Below are positions 22,138-31,530 of a stretch of 39,211 nt of DNA, piece by piece. Position 1 is the first letter of the stretch. Every line of letters begins with the position of its first letter. Source of the stretch: Bacteroidota bacterium (GTDB lineage: Bacteria > Bacteroidota > Bacteroidia > Chitinophagales > Chitinophagaceae). The DNA is taken from contig JAUZOA010000047.1 of assembly GCA_030706685.1 (NCBI GenBank), positions 1 through 39,211 of the forward strand, given 5' to 3'. Below the pieces are notes generated by a model. The model had not been told where the DNA came from. It searched no databases and saw only the letters and a list, made by a program, of their open reading frames with translations. A program made the translations under genes and the position numbers.

Positions 22138-24288
22138 ATGAAGGGAATTATTTTTTTTGCTATCCTACTGTTTACTGCGACTGATGTACCGGCACAATAT
22201 AGCTTTAAAGCAATCATAAAAAGTGAAAAAGAGCCATTGGCCGGGGCAACGGTATCTATAAAAGAAATGAACAAAACCGCGATAGCGGATAGTACAGGTT
22301 TGGTTATTATCCATGATATCCCTGCCGGGAAGCATACGGTAGTATTTACGTATGCAGGATATAAAGAAATGGAAAAAGTGTATGATTTCCCATTGCCGGC
22401 AACGGATACAATCCTGGTTTTTTTGGAGCGGGAGGAAGGAGGACTTGAAGAAGTGACGGTAAATAGTACACGCTCCAACAGGAGTATCAACAGCACCCCA
22501 ACGAGGGTTGAAGTCATTGCCAGTGAAGAAATCAGGGAAGAAGCCACTATGAGACCGGGTGATATAAAAATGTTGTTGAGTGAAAGTACAGGCATTCAGA
22601 CACAACAAACTTCCGCTACAAGCGCCAACGCGGGTATCCGGATACAGGGCCTGGATGGTCGCTATACCCAAATTCTGAAGGATGGATTCCCACTATATGC
22701 CGGCGCGGCTACCGGCCTGGGTCTTTTACAAACTCCACCCCTGGATTTAAGACAGGTTGAAATAATAAAAGGAGCCGCATCCACTTTGTATGGAGGCGGG
22801 GCTATAGCGGGCCTGGTGAATTTAATTTCTAAAATACCGGCTGAACACCGCGACCTGAATTTCCATTTCAATATAACATCTGCCGGGGGTATTGATATCA
22901 ATGGGTTTTATGGAGAACGGTTTAAAAAAACAGGCATCACATTATTTGTTTCGAGAAATAGTAATAAAGCGTATGACCCCGCCAATATTTCTTTTTCCGC
23001 CATACCCAAATTTGAGCGCTATACTATTAACCCGAAATTATTCATCTATTTCAACCCAAAAACACAGCTAAGTTTTGGGGTGAATACAAGTTTTGAAAAC
23101 CGCCTGGGCGGAGACATGAAGTTTATAGCAGGGGATGGCGATAGTATACATAGTTATTTTGAACGTAATCAAACCCAACGCATAGCGACCCAGCTTACAG
23201 CAACCCGCGAGGTCAGTGAAAAAGGCAGGTTTACCTTGAAGAATAGTGTTAGTTATTTTAATCGTATTATCAGCAGCAAGGGTTATGAATTTGATGGCAC
23301 ACAATACAGCAGCTTTACGGAAGCGAGTTATGCCGGCAAAATAAAAGAATCAGACTGGGTAGCCGGCGTAAACGTTCTGACTGATCATTTTGAAGAAAGG
23401 GCGATGCTTAGAAATTACAACCAAAACACTTTTGGAGCTTTTGTGCAAAACACCTGGAATGCTTTGGACCGGCTTACTTTAGAAACAGGAGTAAGAGGAG
23501 ATTATATAGCCGGCTATGGGTTTGCGTTATTGCCCCGCGTTTCGGCCCTGTTTAAGATTACATCCAGGCTGGCCAGCCGCATCGGCGGCGGTTTTGGGTA
23601 TAAGCCTCCCACCATTTTTACCGAAGAAAGCGAAAGGCTTTTATACAGGAATGTTTTACCGGTCAATTCAGAAATCAATAAACTGGAAAGAAGTGTGGGC
23701 GCCAATTGGGATATCAGTTATCACACATCTTTTGATGAAATAACTTTCAGCATCAACCAATTCTTTTTCTACACGTATTTAAAAAAACCTTTGTTCCTTG
23801 AAATGATACCGGGTGGTTTGTACCAGTTTCAAAATATCCCGGGGCATATTGATACCCGGGGAGGGGAGACCAATATTAAACTGGGCTATGATGATATTGA
23901 TTTGTACCTCGGGTATACTTACACCGATGCGCAAGTTCATAATAACGGAATGACCTATCAAAATCCATTAACCCCCAAACACCGTTTCAATGCCGCTCTT
24001 GTTTACGAGATAGAAAATAAATGGAAAATCGGGTCAGAGCTATATTATTTCAGCCGGCAAGAGCTAACGGATGGAAGTACAGGCAGGGATTATTGGCTGG
24101 CGGGACTGGTGGCGGAGAAAGTATGGAAGAAATTTTCCTTGTACATCAACTTTGAAAACTTCGGGGATATCAGGCAGACCAGATTTGAAAGCATTTATAC
24201 AGGCTCGGTCACCAACCCTGTTTTTAAAGATATCTATGCGCCATTGGATGGATTTGTGATGAATGGGGGTTTTAAGATCCGGCTATAG
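22138..24288 (+). CDS. TonB-dependent outer membrane receptor
   Basis: The protein is 716 residues. After a signal peptide ending near VPAQYSFK comes an N-terminal carboxypeptidase-regulatory-like beta domain (PLAGATVSIKEMNKTAIADSTGLVIIHDIPAGKHTVVFTYAGYKE). The plug domain follows (TPTRVEVIASEEIREEATMRPGDIKMLLSESTGIQTQQ...IRIQGLDGRYTQILKDGFPLYAG...VEIIKGAASTLYGGGAIAGLVNLISK). The barrel ends in NGGFKIRL, an aromatic/hydrophobic terminal strand. It would take up a metal complex or other ligand using TonB energy. The plug lacks obvious Cys/His metal clusters. It lies between the copper ATPase and a divalent-metal RND system under its own palindrome-marked promoter, so regulated metal or metallophore import is suggested, but the substrate cannot be read from sequence. 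Confidence 0.93.
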   Translation: MKGIIFFAILLFTATDVPAQYSFKAIIKSEKEPLAGATVSIKEMNKTAIADSTGLVIIHDIPAGKHTVVFTYAGYKEMEKVYDFPLPATDTILVFLEREEGGLEEVTVNSTRSNRSINSTPTRVEVIASEEIREEATMRPGDIKMLLSESTGIQTQQTSATSANAGIRIQGLDGRYTQILKDGFPLYAGAATGLGLLQTPPLDLRQVEIIKGAASTLYGGGAIAGLVNLISKIPAEHRDLNFHFNITSAGGIDINGFYGERFKKTGITLFVSRNSNKAYDPANISFSAIPKFERYTINPKLFIYFNPKTQLSFGVNTSFENRLGGDMKFIAGDGDSIHSYFERNQTQRIATQLTATREVSEKGRFTLKNSVSYFNRIISSKGYEFDGTQYSSFTEASYAGKIKESDWVAGVNVLTDHFEERAMLRNYNQNTFGAFVQNTWNALDRLTLETGVRGDYIAGYGFALLPRVSALFKITSRLASRIGGGFGYKPPTIFTEESERLLYRNVLPVNSEINKLERSVGANWDISYHTSFDEITFSINQFFFYTYLKKPLFLEMIPGGLYQFQNIPGHIDTRGGETNIKLGYDDIDLYLGYTYTDAQVHNNGMTYQNPLTPKHRFNAALVYEIENKWKIGSELYYFSRQELTDGSTGRDYWLAGLVAEKVWKKFSLYINFENFGDIRQTRFESIYTGSVTNPVFKDIYAPLDGFVMNGGFKIRL

Positions 24289-24425
24289 TAAAAATCTTTA
24301 GTAGAACACCCCTTCTTACACCCGCAACCGGTCCACTGAATATCTCCATTTTAAAAGGCATTTATTTGGTTTCCCGCTTTTTGTTAATGACTTACAAATC
24401 TGGAAACCGGGTTACGCTTTCTATA

Positions 24426-24433
24426 TACTTTTG
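24426..24433 (+). promoter_or_regulatory. Candidate -7 box before the small secreted protein gene
   Basis: TACTTTTG matches TAnnTTTG exactly and ends 14 bases before the ATG at 24448. A short 7-base inverted repeat GGTTTCC (24368-24374) / GGAAACC (24402-24408) lies upstream, where a regulator could bind. Confidence 0.5.
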
Positions 24434-24447
24434 CGTTAATATCCAAT

Positions 24448-24840
24448 ATGTTCAGGCACATACTGTCTCTTATATTGCTACTTTCTCATGTCAATTTCTT
24501 TATGTTTATCGCGCAGGTAGATGAGGTAGACGCCTATGATGCAAACGGGTGCAGGATCAACGATATCAACAGCCTTGTGGAATATGTCCATGACGTAATA
24601 TTGCATCAAAAAGGCAAGCCGCGACCCGACGAGGACGATGATAATGCGCGTTATTATCACCTTGTTAAGGCATTCGATTCTTCTTTTTCCCAGCAGGTAA
24701 TAGCGTCGGAACATAACCCGGTTAATCCAAAAGACAAGGACCGTTTCCCTGGCCTGAGTACGGGCCAGCCTGACCCTGTTTTTTATGATGTAGTGACGCC
24801 TCCCCCGGAGCCAATTTCAAAAGCCAGGTTACTGCTCTAA
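24448..24840 (+). CDS. Small secreted protein preceding czcCBA-like genes
   Basis: The protein is 130 residues. A hydrophobic N-terminus (MFRHILSLILLLSHVNFFMFIAQ) is a signal peptide or anchor. It is followed by an acidic, low-complexity mature region: VDEVDAYDANGCRINDINSLVEYVHDVIL, RPDEDDDNARYYHLVKAFDSSF, and a Pro-rich tail VTPPPEPISKARLLL. One Cys and several Asp/His are present; the DEDDD run could bind divalent cations weakly. I do not recognise a family. It has its own -7 box and is followed 92 bases later by the outer membrane channel gene of the second RND system. The position suggests a periplasmic accessory of that pump, but this is context only. Confidence 0.7.
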   Translation: MFRHILSLILLLSHVNFFMFIAQVDEVDAYDANGCRINDINSLVEYVHDVILHQKGKPRPDEDDDNARYYHLVKAFDSSFSQQVIASEHNPVNPKDKDRFPGLSTGQPDPVFYDVVTPPPEPISKARLLL

Positions 24841-24920
24841 GAATACTTCGTGGCGGTAAAAAAAATACCGGTGGCGTCAATGAAGATCCATCAAACTTGC
24901 TTGCCATTTTTATTAATTAA

Positions 24921-24936
24921 TTCATTTCGAAATGAA
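24921..24936. promoter_or_regulatory. Perfect 16-bp palindrome over the czcC-like start codon
   Basis: TTCATTTCGAAATGAA is fully self-complementary and includes the ATG at 24932-24934. It could be an operator or a start-site-occluding element. A self-complementary stretch with no loop does not form a good RNA hairpin, so protein binding is the more reasonable reading, and chance is possible. Confidence 0.3.
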
Positions 24937-26215
24937 AAAAAGCGTACCCGCCTTTGGAGGCTGGCTGATAGCTATAATTATTATATTATTTAATTCCAAC
25001 CTGTCGAATGCACAGGACACAACCCGGTTGTCACTGCCGGAAGCTGAAAAAATATTTCTCCAGAAAAATCTTTCTTTACTCGCGGCCCAATATAATATCG
25101 ACGCAAGCAAGGCATTGATACAACAGGCCCGGCTTTGGGACAATCCCTACCTGGTAACTGATCAGAACGTATATGATGGAAAATTTTTTCGCCATGACAG
25201 TAATAACGGGCAGGTATATATACAGGTTCAGCAATTGATCAGGACAGCCGGCAAGATCAGGAAGCAAACCCAGTTGGCGACCGATAATGCAGTATTGGCA
25301 CAGGAACAATTTGATGACCTCTTGCGCAGCCTGCAATATGCGTTACGGGGTGATTTTATTGAAACGGAACATTTGCTGGAACAAAAGAAAGTGTATGACA
25401 TTGAAATCACGCATGTGGACCGGCTGGTAAAGGGGATGGAAGAAATATATAAAGTTGGTAATATTTCACTGAAGGATTACATGAGACTGAAAGCAACGCT
25501 CTTCAGTTTGCAGAATGAATTAGTGAATGTCCAATCACAGTTAATCCCTGTGCAGGCCGAAATAAAATTATTGCTGCAGGCTACCGATAGCTCTTTTGTG
25601 TTGCCGGTAATGAATTATTCGTTTCCTGTCCTGGCAAACAGTCAGCTTCCTGTGCCTGATACTTTAGTCGCCCTGGCGATGAATCAGCGCCCCGATGCAA
25701 GAATAGAAAAGACAACGTTGCTATATGAACAGCATAATCTGGTCTATCAAAAAGCTCTGGCCAAACCGGATATTACAGTCGGACCCGAATATGACAGGCT
25801 GAGTACCTATACGCCCAATTATGTGGGCCTCTCCGTGTCATTACCGCTGAATATCTTCAACAGGAACCAGGGGAATATCAAAGCTGCGAAGTTTAACGTG
25901 CAGCAGCAGCAAACCCAGGTGGACTACCAGGCCGGGAAAATAAAGAACGAAGTCATGACGGCCCTGCAGAAGGTCAATTATTTCCGGCAAATCAATAATC
26001 AGGAACAACGTGAGTTTTCCGGTAATTATGACAAATTATTCCAGGGCATGCTGGATAGTTATGGAAACAGGCAGATCAGCCTGCTGGAACTGACTGATTT
26101 TATTGATTCGTATAAGGATATTAAATTAAAACTGGTTGAACAACACAACAACCTGCTTGCGGCGATTGCTGAATTGAATTATACTGTAAACTATACCGTT
26201 ATTCCACTACAATAG
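24932..26215 (+). CDS. czcC: CzcC/TolC-type outer membrane efflux channel
   Basis: The protein is 427 residues with a signal peptide ending SNLSNAQ. The OEP family pattern is clear: LSLPEAEKIFLQKNLSLLAAQYNIDASKALIQQARLWDNPYL, then long coiled amphipathic helices, a second repeat with PDARIEKTTLLYEQHNLVYQKALAKPDITVGPEYDR, and VGLSVSLPLNIFNRNQGNIKAAKFNVQQQQ, the CzcC-class signature (LPLNIFNRNQG). It forms the trimeric outer membrane duct for the second tripartite pump. The adaptor gene follows after 10 bases and the pump after that, the usual czcCBA order. A palindrome covers the start codon. Confidence 0.9.
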   Translation: MKKSVPAFGGWLIAIIIILFNSNLSNAQDTTRLSLPEAEKIFLQKNLSLLAAQYNIDASKALIQQARLWDNPYLVTDQNVYDGKFFRHDSNNGQVYIQVQQLIRTAGKIRKQTQLATDNAVLAQEQFDDLLRSLQYALRGDFIETEHLLEQKKVYDIEITHVDRLVKGMEEIYKVGNISLKDYMRLKATLFSLQNELVNVQSQLIPVQAEIKLLLQATDSSFVLPVMNYSFPVLANSQLPVPDTLVALAMNQRPDARIEKTTLLYEQHNLVYQKALAKPDITVGPEYDRLSTYTPNYVGLSVSLPLNIFNRNQGNIKAAKFNVQQQQTQVDYQAGKIKNEVMTALQKVNYFRQINNQEQREFSGNYDKLFQGMLDSYGNRQISLLELTDFIDSYKDIKLKLVEQHNNLLAAIAELNYTVNYTVIPLQ

Positions 26216-26225
26216 AAAATTAATT

Positions 26226-27341
26226 ATGCTAATTAAAAAAACTTTCCCGGTATTTCTTTTTGGTGCGGCGATCTGCGTGTGCATGATTTCGTGTAAGCCA
26301 GGAAATGATGATGGGAACAAGGAAAATGCGAAAATTTGTGTGACCGATTCTATGGCCAACCTGGTAAAGATTGATTCAGCCCGCCTGACTTACATAAGCG
26401 ATGAGGTAAAATTAAGCGGAGAGGTTAGTTTCAATGATAATAAAGTCGTAAAAGTATTTCCTTTCAGCAGCGGCCAGGTCATAAAAGTGATGGTTTCTCT
26501 TGGCGATAAGGTGCACAAAGGACAGACCCTGGCTATTATTAAAAGCGCCGATGTATCCGGGAATTACAGCGACCTGTCGCTGGCTAACACTGATGTAACC
26601 ATTGCCAAAAAACAACTGGACAATACGGAATCATTATTTAAAAACGGCATTGCCAGCGAAAGAGAATATACGGAGGCCAAAGAAAATTACAATAAAGCCG
26701 TTGCGAATGCCGCCAAATTAAAAACACAGATTTCCATTAATGGAGGCGGTCAGACCTCCACGGATGGCACTTACACGGTGAAGGCGCCGATTGAGGGGTA
26801 TGTAGTGGATAAGAATGCCGAGGAAGGAAGTTTTATCCGCGGGGATAATAGCCAGGCCATTTTTACGGTGGGGGATATTAACGATGTATGGATCTGGGCC
26901 AATGTATATGAAAGCGATGTCGCTAAAGTAAAAGAAGGGTATAATGTGGATGTAACCACAGTCGCCTGGCCCGGGAAGGTATTTAAAGGAAAAATTGATA
27001 AAGTAAACCAGGTGCTGGATCCCCAGGCCAAGGTAATGAAAGTGAGGATTGCATTAAATAACAGCAATCACGAGCTGAAGCCGGAAATGTTTGCCAATGT
27101 ACTGGTGCAAAATAAAGAACAGCAACAGATGGTCACGATATCTCACTCGGCGGTTATTACAGAAAACGGGAAAAACTTTGTGATCATCTACCACGATAAA
27201 TGCAATCTTGAATTGAAACAAATCGAGATATTAAAATCTGTAGGAGATAATACGTTTGTCTTAAAGGGGCTGCAGCCGGGAGATAGAATTATTACAGAGC
27301 AACAGATACTTTATTACCGGGCCCTGATTGGTGAATACTGA
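26226..27341 (+). CDS. czcB: CzcB-type periplasmic adaptor
   Basis: The protein is 371 residues with a lipobox MISC (lipid Cys23). Core segments are LSGEVSFNDNKVVKVFPFSSGQVIKVMVSLGDKVHKGQTLAIIKSADV (barrel-sandwich half), an alpha-hairpin with DVTIAKKQLDNTESLFKNGIASEREYTEAKENYNKAVANAAKLK, VKAPIEGYVVDKNAEEGSFIRGDNSQAIFTVGDINDVWIWANVYESDVAKVKEG, and the final RIALNNSNHELKPEMFANVLV beta-barrel part. This is the standard RND membrane fusion layout. Unlike the two upstream adaptors it has no HMBD, and it has a single free CVTDS cysteine near the mature N-terminus plus a late HDKC. It couples the CzcA-like pump to the CzcC-like channel. Confidence 0.92.
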   Translation: MLIKKTFPVFLFGAAICVCMISCKPGNDDGNKENAKICVTDSMANLVKIDSARLTYISDEVKLSGEVSFNDNKVVKVFPFSSGQVIKVMVSLGDKVHKGQTLAIIKSADVSGNYSDLSLANTDVTIAKKQLDNTESLFKNGIASEREYTEAKENYNKAVANAAKLKTQISINGGGQTSTDGTYTVKAPIEGYVVDKNAEEGSFIRGDNSQAIFTVGDINDVWIWANVYESDVAKVKEGYNVDVTTVAWPGKVFKGKIDKVNQVLDPQAKVMKVRIALNNSNHELKPEMFANVLVQNKEQQQMVTISHSAVITENGKNFVIIYHDKCNLELKQIEILKSVGDNTFVLKGLQPGDRIITEQQILYYRALIGEY

Positions 27342-27425
27342 TGAAACAAACCTGGTAGCAGCAAGACAGAAAAAAATTAATTGAATGCTTCAACCCGCGG
27401 CAATCTAAAGCAGGTACAAAACCAA

Positions 27426-30400
27426 ATGAAGAAGTTTATTAAAAATATTATCCATTTTTCACTGCGGCACCGCTATTTTGTATTTTTCATGACCGGCGTA
27501 TTGGTGGTGCTGGGAGTATGGGCGTATAAAGAGACACCGATCGAAACTTTCCCGGATATCACGAATACGCAAATCATTATCATTGCCCAATGGCCGGGAC
27601 GAAGCGCAGAAGAAGTGGAGAAGTTTGTTACGATTCCATTGGAAACAGTATTGAATTCTGTGCAGAAAAAATCCAACCTCCGTACTACTTCTGCATTCGG
27701 GCTTTGTTATATACGCATCATATTCGATGATGGCGTGGATGATGCATTCGCCCGGCAACAGGTGCAAAGCAGGATCGGCGGCGCCGATCTCCCGGATGGT
27801 ATAAAGCCCGACATTCAGCCTCCTTATGGTCCTACCGGTGAAATTTACCGGTACACATTGAAAAGTAAAATCTATTCGATCCGTGATCTGACTACGTTGC
27901 AGGACTGGGTTTTGGATCGCCAGTTCAAATCAGTTCCGGGTGTAGCAGATGTAAACAGCTTTGGCGGCGAAGAAAAAGTGTATGAAGTGAGTGTGAACCC
28001 CGATCTTCTTACAAAATACAACCTCTCCTCACTCGATATATATAATGCGATCAGTAAAAGCAATGTCAACGTCGGGGGTGATGTCATTGAAAGAAACGGT
28101 CAATCCTACCTCGTAAGAGGCATCGGCCTGCTGAGCAGTATCAGTGACATCCAGAATATCATGATCAATAAGGTGAATGGGGTTCCGTTGCTGGTGAAGA
28201 ATGTGGCGGAAGTTATTGAAGCCGGGAAACCCCGGCTGGGATGGGTTACGCGGGATAAAGGGGGCAACCGTGAAGATGATGTAATTGAGGGCATTGTTGT
28301 TATGCGGAAAGGAGAGAACCCGGGTGAAGTATTAAAAGGCGTGGAAGAAAAAGTGAAAGAACTCAATACTTCCATTTTGCCCAAGGGAGTGAAGGTAGAT
28401 ACATTTTATGACCGTACTGAGTTGATGGATTACGCGCAGGATACGGTCATTCATAATTTGATTGAAGGCATCATCCTGGTTACACTGATCGTTATGCTGT
28501 TCATGGCGGATTGGCGCACGACCGTTACCGTGAGTATCATCATTCCCCTGTCCCTGCTCTTTGCCTTTATATGTATGCGGCTAAAAGGAATGACGGCCAA
28601 TTTGCTGAGTATGGGCGCGGTCGATTTCGGGATCATCATTGATGGCGCCGTGGTGATGGTAGAAGGATTATTTGTAGCCCTTGATCACAAGGCAAAGGAA
28701 GTGGGCATGGAAAAATTCAACAAGCTGGCCAAACTCGGCCTGTTCAAAAGCACCGGTACCGAAATGGGCAAAGCGATTTTCTTCAGTAAAGTGATCATTC
28801 TCACCTGCCTGGTTCCCATTTTTGCTTTTCAGAAAGTAGAGGGTAAAATGTTTTCGCCGCTGGCTTATACACTCGGTTTTGCATTATTGGGCGCCTTGTT
28901 ATTTACATTAACCCTGGTACCCGCTCTTTCCAGTATATTATTGAAGAAAAATGTAAGGGAAAAGCATAATATCCTGGTATCATTTTTTGAAAGAGGAGTT
29001 GGGAAGCTCCTGAACTGGGTTTACCGTCACCAGAAAAAGAGTATTCTTATTGCAGTGGTCATTATGGCCATGACTTTTTTCTCTTCTAAATTCCTGGGCA
29101 CTGAATTTTTGCCTGAATTGAATGAAGGAGCCTTATGGGTGGAAGCCGAATTGCCCATGAGCGTTTCCTTGTCGGAAGCCAAATCGGTGAGCGATGAAAT
29201 GGTCAGCATTTTATCAAAATTTCCTGAAGTGCAAAAAACGCTCTCCCAGATTGGCAGAACTAATGACGGCACGGATCCAAAAGGTTTCTTCAATGTACAG
29301 ATACAGGTCGATCTCTTTCCCAAGAAAAAATGGAAGCGGCATATCAGCGAAGAGAAACTGATCAGTGAAATGGATGAACAATTGAATAAGATGCCTGGCC
29401 TGGTATTAAATTATTCCCAGCCGATACGGGATAACGTGGAAGAAGCGGTCGCCGGTGTAAATGCCGCCCTCGCGGTTAAGATATTCGGTTCGGATTTTAA
29501 TACATTGGACAGCCTGGCCAAGGAAGTGGAAGGGCAGCTTAAAACGGTGAGAGGCATCGAAGATCTTGGCATTGAAAGAAACCTTGGTCAGCCCGAGTTC
29601 CGCATTCAGTTGGATCAGCAAAAAATGGCGCTATATGGCATTACTACTGCTGATGCCAACGCTGTCATAGAAATGGCTATCGGGGGCAAAGAAGCAACAG
29701 AGCTGTATGAAGGCGAACGAAAGTTTGACATAAGGATCAGGTACCAAAAAGAATACCGTGCTACGCAGGACGCAATAGAACAACTGATGGTGCCCACCAA
29801 CGATGGCGCTAAAGTACCCCTGAAGGAAATAGCGAATATTCAGACATTAACAGGCCCTGCCTTTATCTACCGGGATAACAATGCAAGATATATTGCCGTT
29901 AAGTTTTCCGTGCGGGGAAGAGATCTTGGCGGCACCATCAAGGAAGGCCAGGAAAAAGTAAAAACAGCTATTCATTTACCCGACGGTTATCGAACTACCT
30001 GGAATGGCGAATTTGAAAACCAGCAACGTGCCAGCAAAACATTAGGTCAGGTGGTGCCTATTTGTTTATTGCTCATTTTCCTGATACTGTTCATTACGTA
30101 CGGCAATGTAAAAGACGCGATCCTTACATTGATGAATGTGCCATTTGCGTTAATTGGTGGAATATTAGCGCTCCATCTTACCGGTTTGAATTTTAGTATC
30201 TCTGCAGGAATTGGTTTTATCGCCTTATTCGGGGTTTGTATTCAGAACGGGGTGATATTAATATCTGTATTTAGAAAAAATCTCGATGCAGGCATGCACC
30301 TGGAGCAAGCGATCAAGTATGGAGTGGCTTCGAGAGTAAGACCGGTAGTCATGACGGCATTAATGGCAATGATCGGGCTGATGCCCGCCGCTATCTCAAA

Positions 30401-30602
30401 AGGAATCGGCAGCGAATCACAGAAACCGCTTGCCATCGTGGTAATAGGGGGACTGGTAACGGCTACCATACTTACATTATTGATACTGCCGGTGATTTAT
30501 TCGCTTGTATTTAAGCTGGTGCACAACCGGCAAAACAGGAGATTATTGCGGAAGGCAGGCCTGGTAAGTAAATTGCCCGGCGAGAATGACAGTAATCAAT
30601 AA
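27426..30602 (+). CDS. czcA: CzcA-type heavy-metal RND efflux pump
   Basis: The protein is 1058 residues from the ATG at 27426; a TTG at 27381 would prepend 15 polar residues before the natural MKKFIKNIIHFSLRHRYFVFF start, so I reject it. The full pump is present: KETPIETFPDITNTQIIIIAQWPGRSAEEVEKFVTIPLE, the first porter domain, then TM4 with MGAVDFGIIIDGAVVMVEGLF. In TM4, Asp400, Asp406 and Glu413 form the D-x5-D-x6-E proton/cation triad known from CzcA-class exporters of Zn(II), Co(II), Cd(II) or Ni(II). TM5-TM6, the second porter domain and TM7-TM12 follow, ending FKLVHNRQNRRLLRK. This is clearly different from the split CusA-type pump, whose TM4 reads AIGVIVDNGIIMSEN. It is the last gene of the island and runs into a convergent gene. 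Confidence 0.94.
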   Translation: MKKFIKNIIHFSLRHRYFVFFMTGVLVVLGVWAYKETPIETFPDITNTQIIIIAQWPGRSAEEVEKFVTIPLETVLNSVQKKSNLRTTSAFGLCYIRIIFDDGVDDAFARQQVQSRIGGADLPDGIKPDIQPPYGPTGEIYRYTLKSKIYSIRDLTTLQDWVLDRQFKSVPGVADVNSFGGEEKVYEVSVNPDLLTKYNLSSLDIYNAISKSNVNVGGDVIERNGQSYLVRGIGLLSSISDIQNIMINKVNGVPLLVKNVAEVIEAGKPRLGWVTRDKGGNREDDVIEGIVVMRKGENPGEVLKGVEEKVKELNTSILPKGVKVDTFYDRTELMDYAQDTVIHNLIEGIILVTLIVMLFMADWRTTVTVSIIIPLSLLFAFICMRLKGMTANLLSMGAVDFGIIIDGAVVMVEGLFVALDHKAKEVGMEKFNKLAKLGLFKSTGTEMGKAIFFSKVIILTCLVPIFAFQKVEGKMFSPLAYTLGFALLGALLFTLTLVPALSSILLKKNVREKHNILVSFFERGVGKLLNWVYRHQKKSILIAVVIMAMTFFSSKFLGTEFLPELNEGALWVEAELPMSVSLSEAKSVSDEMVSILSKFPEVQKTLSQIGRTNDGTDPKGFFNVQIQVDLFPKKKWKRHISEEKLISEMDEQLNKMPGLVLNYSQPIRDNVEEAVAGVNAALAVKIFGSDFNTLDSLAKEVEGQLKTVRGIEDLGIERNLGQPEFRIQLDQQKMALYGITTADANAVIEMAIGGKEATELYEGERKFDIRIRYQKEYRATQDAIEQLMVPTNDGAKVPLKEIANIQTLTGPAFIYRDNNARYIAVKFSVRGRDLGGTIKEGQEKVKTAIHLPDGYRTTWNGEFENQQRASKTLGQVVPICLLLIFLILFITYGNVKDAILTLMNVPFALIGGILALHLTGLNFSISAGIGFIALFGVCIQNGVILISVFRKNLDAGMHLEQAIKYGVASRVRPVVMTALMAMIGLMPAAISKGIGSESQKPLAIVVIGGLVTATILTLLILPVIYSLVFKLVHNRQNRRLLRKAGLVSKLPGENDSNQ

Positions 30603-30747
30603 AGGGGTTTATATTTTGATTGCTGCAAAATAGCAGGTTTAAGTTTGCAAGGCTTAAATTAAAATAACAGCGATTGAATGGCTCAACGAAATGCGCAAGG
30701 ATCAGCAAGCCGGATAATGAGCTTGCATCTTAGCGAAACTTAGCGTA
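30603..30747. other. Convergent intergenic region with weak hairpins
   Basis: This 145-base gap separates the + strand island from the - strand flank. It contains two small inverted repeats, TTTAAG/CTTAAA (30638-30643, 30653-30658) and GCAAGC/GCTTGC (30705-30710, 30721-30726). Either might contribute to bidirectional termination; neither is strong. Confidence 0.4.
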
Positions 30748-31527
30748 TCAAGAATGTTTCCACGTAATCCTTCTGCCGACCAGTAATTTGAAAACAAAAC
30801 CATCGGTGGCTTTGGTCAATCCGAAACCCGGCCCTACATTGATCTCCCACTTGGGATCAACATAGAGATCAGCGACGATAAAAAGGGCATGATTTTGTTC
30901 GCTGATCCCGGGAACCTGGTCGAGTTGCCCAATATTACCATAGTATTCCAGCCCCAGCGCCACTTTTTTGAAAGTGTACGAAGTTTTTAAATTTGGCTCA
31001 AAGCCGGGTGTATGATCATGGCTGGTGCCCTTCAGCCCGATACCCAGTGTAGGATTGAAGGCGATATAAAAATTCCTGAATTGTTTATCAATGATCGGCC
31101 TGATTTCAACACTCCAGGTATCGGAAGAATATTCCTGTCTTTGATAACCGAATTCAGTGGATAAGCTTACGCCTACCGGCCATTTCCATTTTTCAGGCAC
31201 GCTGATGCGCGGGCGGATATGCGAGCCGATCACTTTATAACCGTAAGGGTTTGTATAATTGGTGAAAAGGTAAAAACCGACCTCGAAATTTTCAGTAATG
31301 CCATGTGTGATCTCCAGGGTTTCATGAAGGGCGTGATAGGTAGGACGGACTCCCTCGACAATATTCTTTTCTCCATTAAAAGTAAAATTGCTGTGCAGCT
31401 CGAAAATGGTATTGCCTTTTTCCATGGTGGGAGCGGAGTATACCTGGATCTCATAATTATCCTGCGAAAATGCGTTCACGCTCATGAAAAGCAGGAGGAC
31501 GGCAGTTAGTTTTCCCGTATTTATCAT
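30748..31527 (-). CDS. Outer membrane protein of unknown function
   Basis: The protein is 259 residues with a signal peptide (MINTGKLTAVLLLFMSVNAFSQ). The mature protein starts DNYEIQVYSAPTMEKGNTIFELHSNFTFNGEKN and continues in alternating beta strands (HETLEITHGITENFEVGFYLFTNYTN, WPVGVSLSTEFGYQRQEYSSDTWSVEIRPIIDKQF, FALNPTLGIG-like segments), ending VGRRITWKHS. The pattern resembles the transporter-like barrels loosely grouped with the phenol-degradation meta-pathway outer membrane family. It is the last gene of a minus-strand run: the cupin gene ends 4 bases before its start. The substrate is unknown. It shares style, but no obvious sequence identity, with the outer membrane protein at 8902-9741. 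Confidence 0.75.
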   Translation of the reverse strand: MINTGKLTAVLLLFMSVNAFSQDNYEIQVYSAPTMEKGNTIFELHSNFTFNGEKNIVEGVRPTYHALHETLEITHGITENFEVGFYLFTNYTNPYGYKVIGSHIRPRISVPEKWKWPVGVSLSTEFGYQRQEYSSDTWSVEIRPIIDKQFRNFYIAFNPTLGIGLKGTSHDHTPGFEPNLKTSYTFKKVALGLEYYGNIGQLDQVPGISEQNHALFIVADLYVDPKWEINVGPGFGLTKATDGFVFKLLVGRRITWKHS

Positions 31528-31530
31528 ATA

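Noticed and set aside
22128-22671. Two minus-strand frames (155 and 168 codons)
   Set aside because: Both are antisense to the TonB receptor N-terminal domain and plug; they have no signal or domain of their own.
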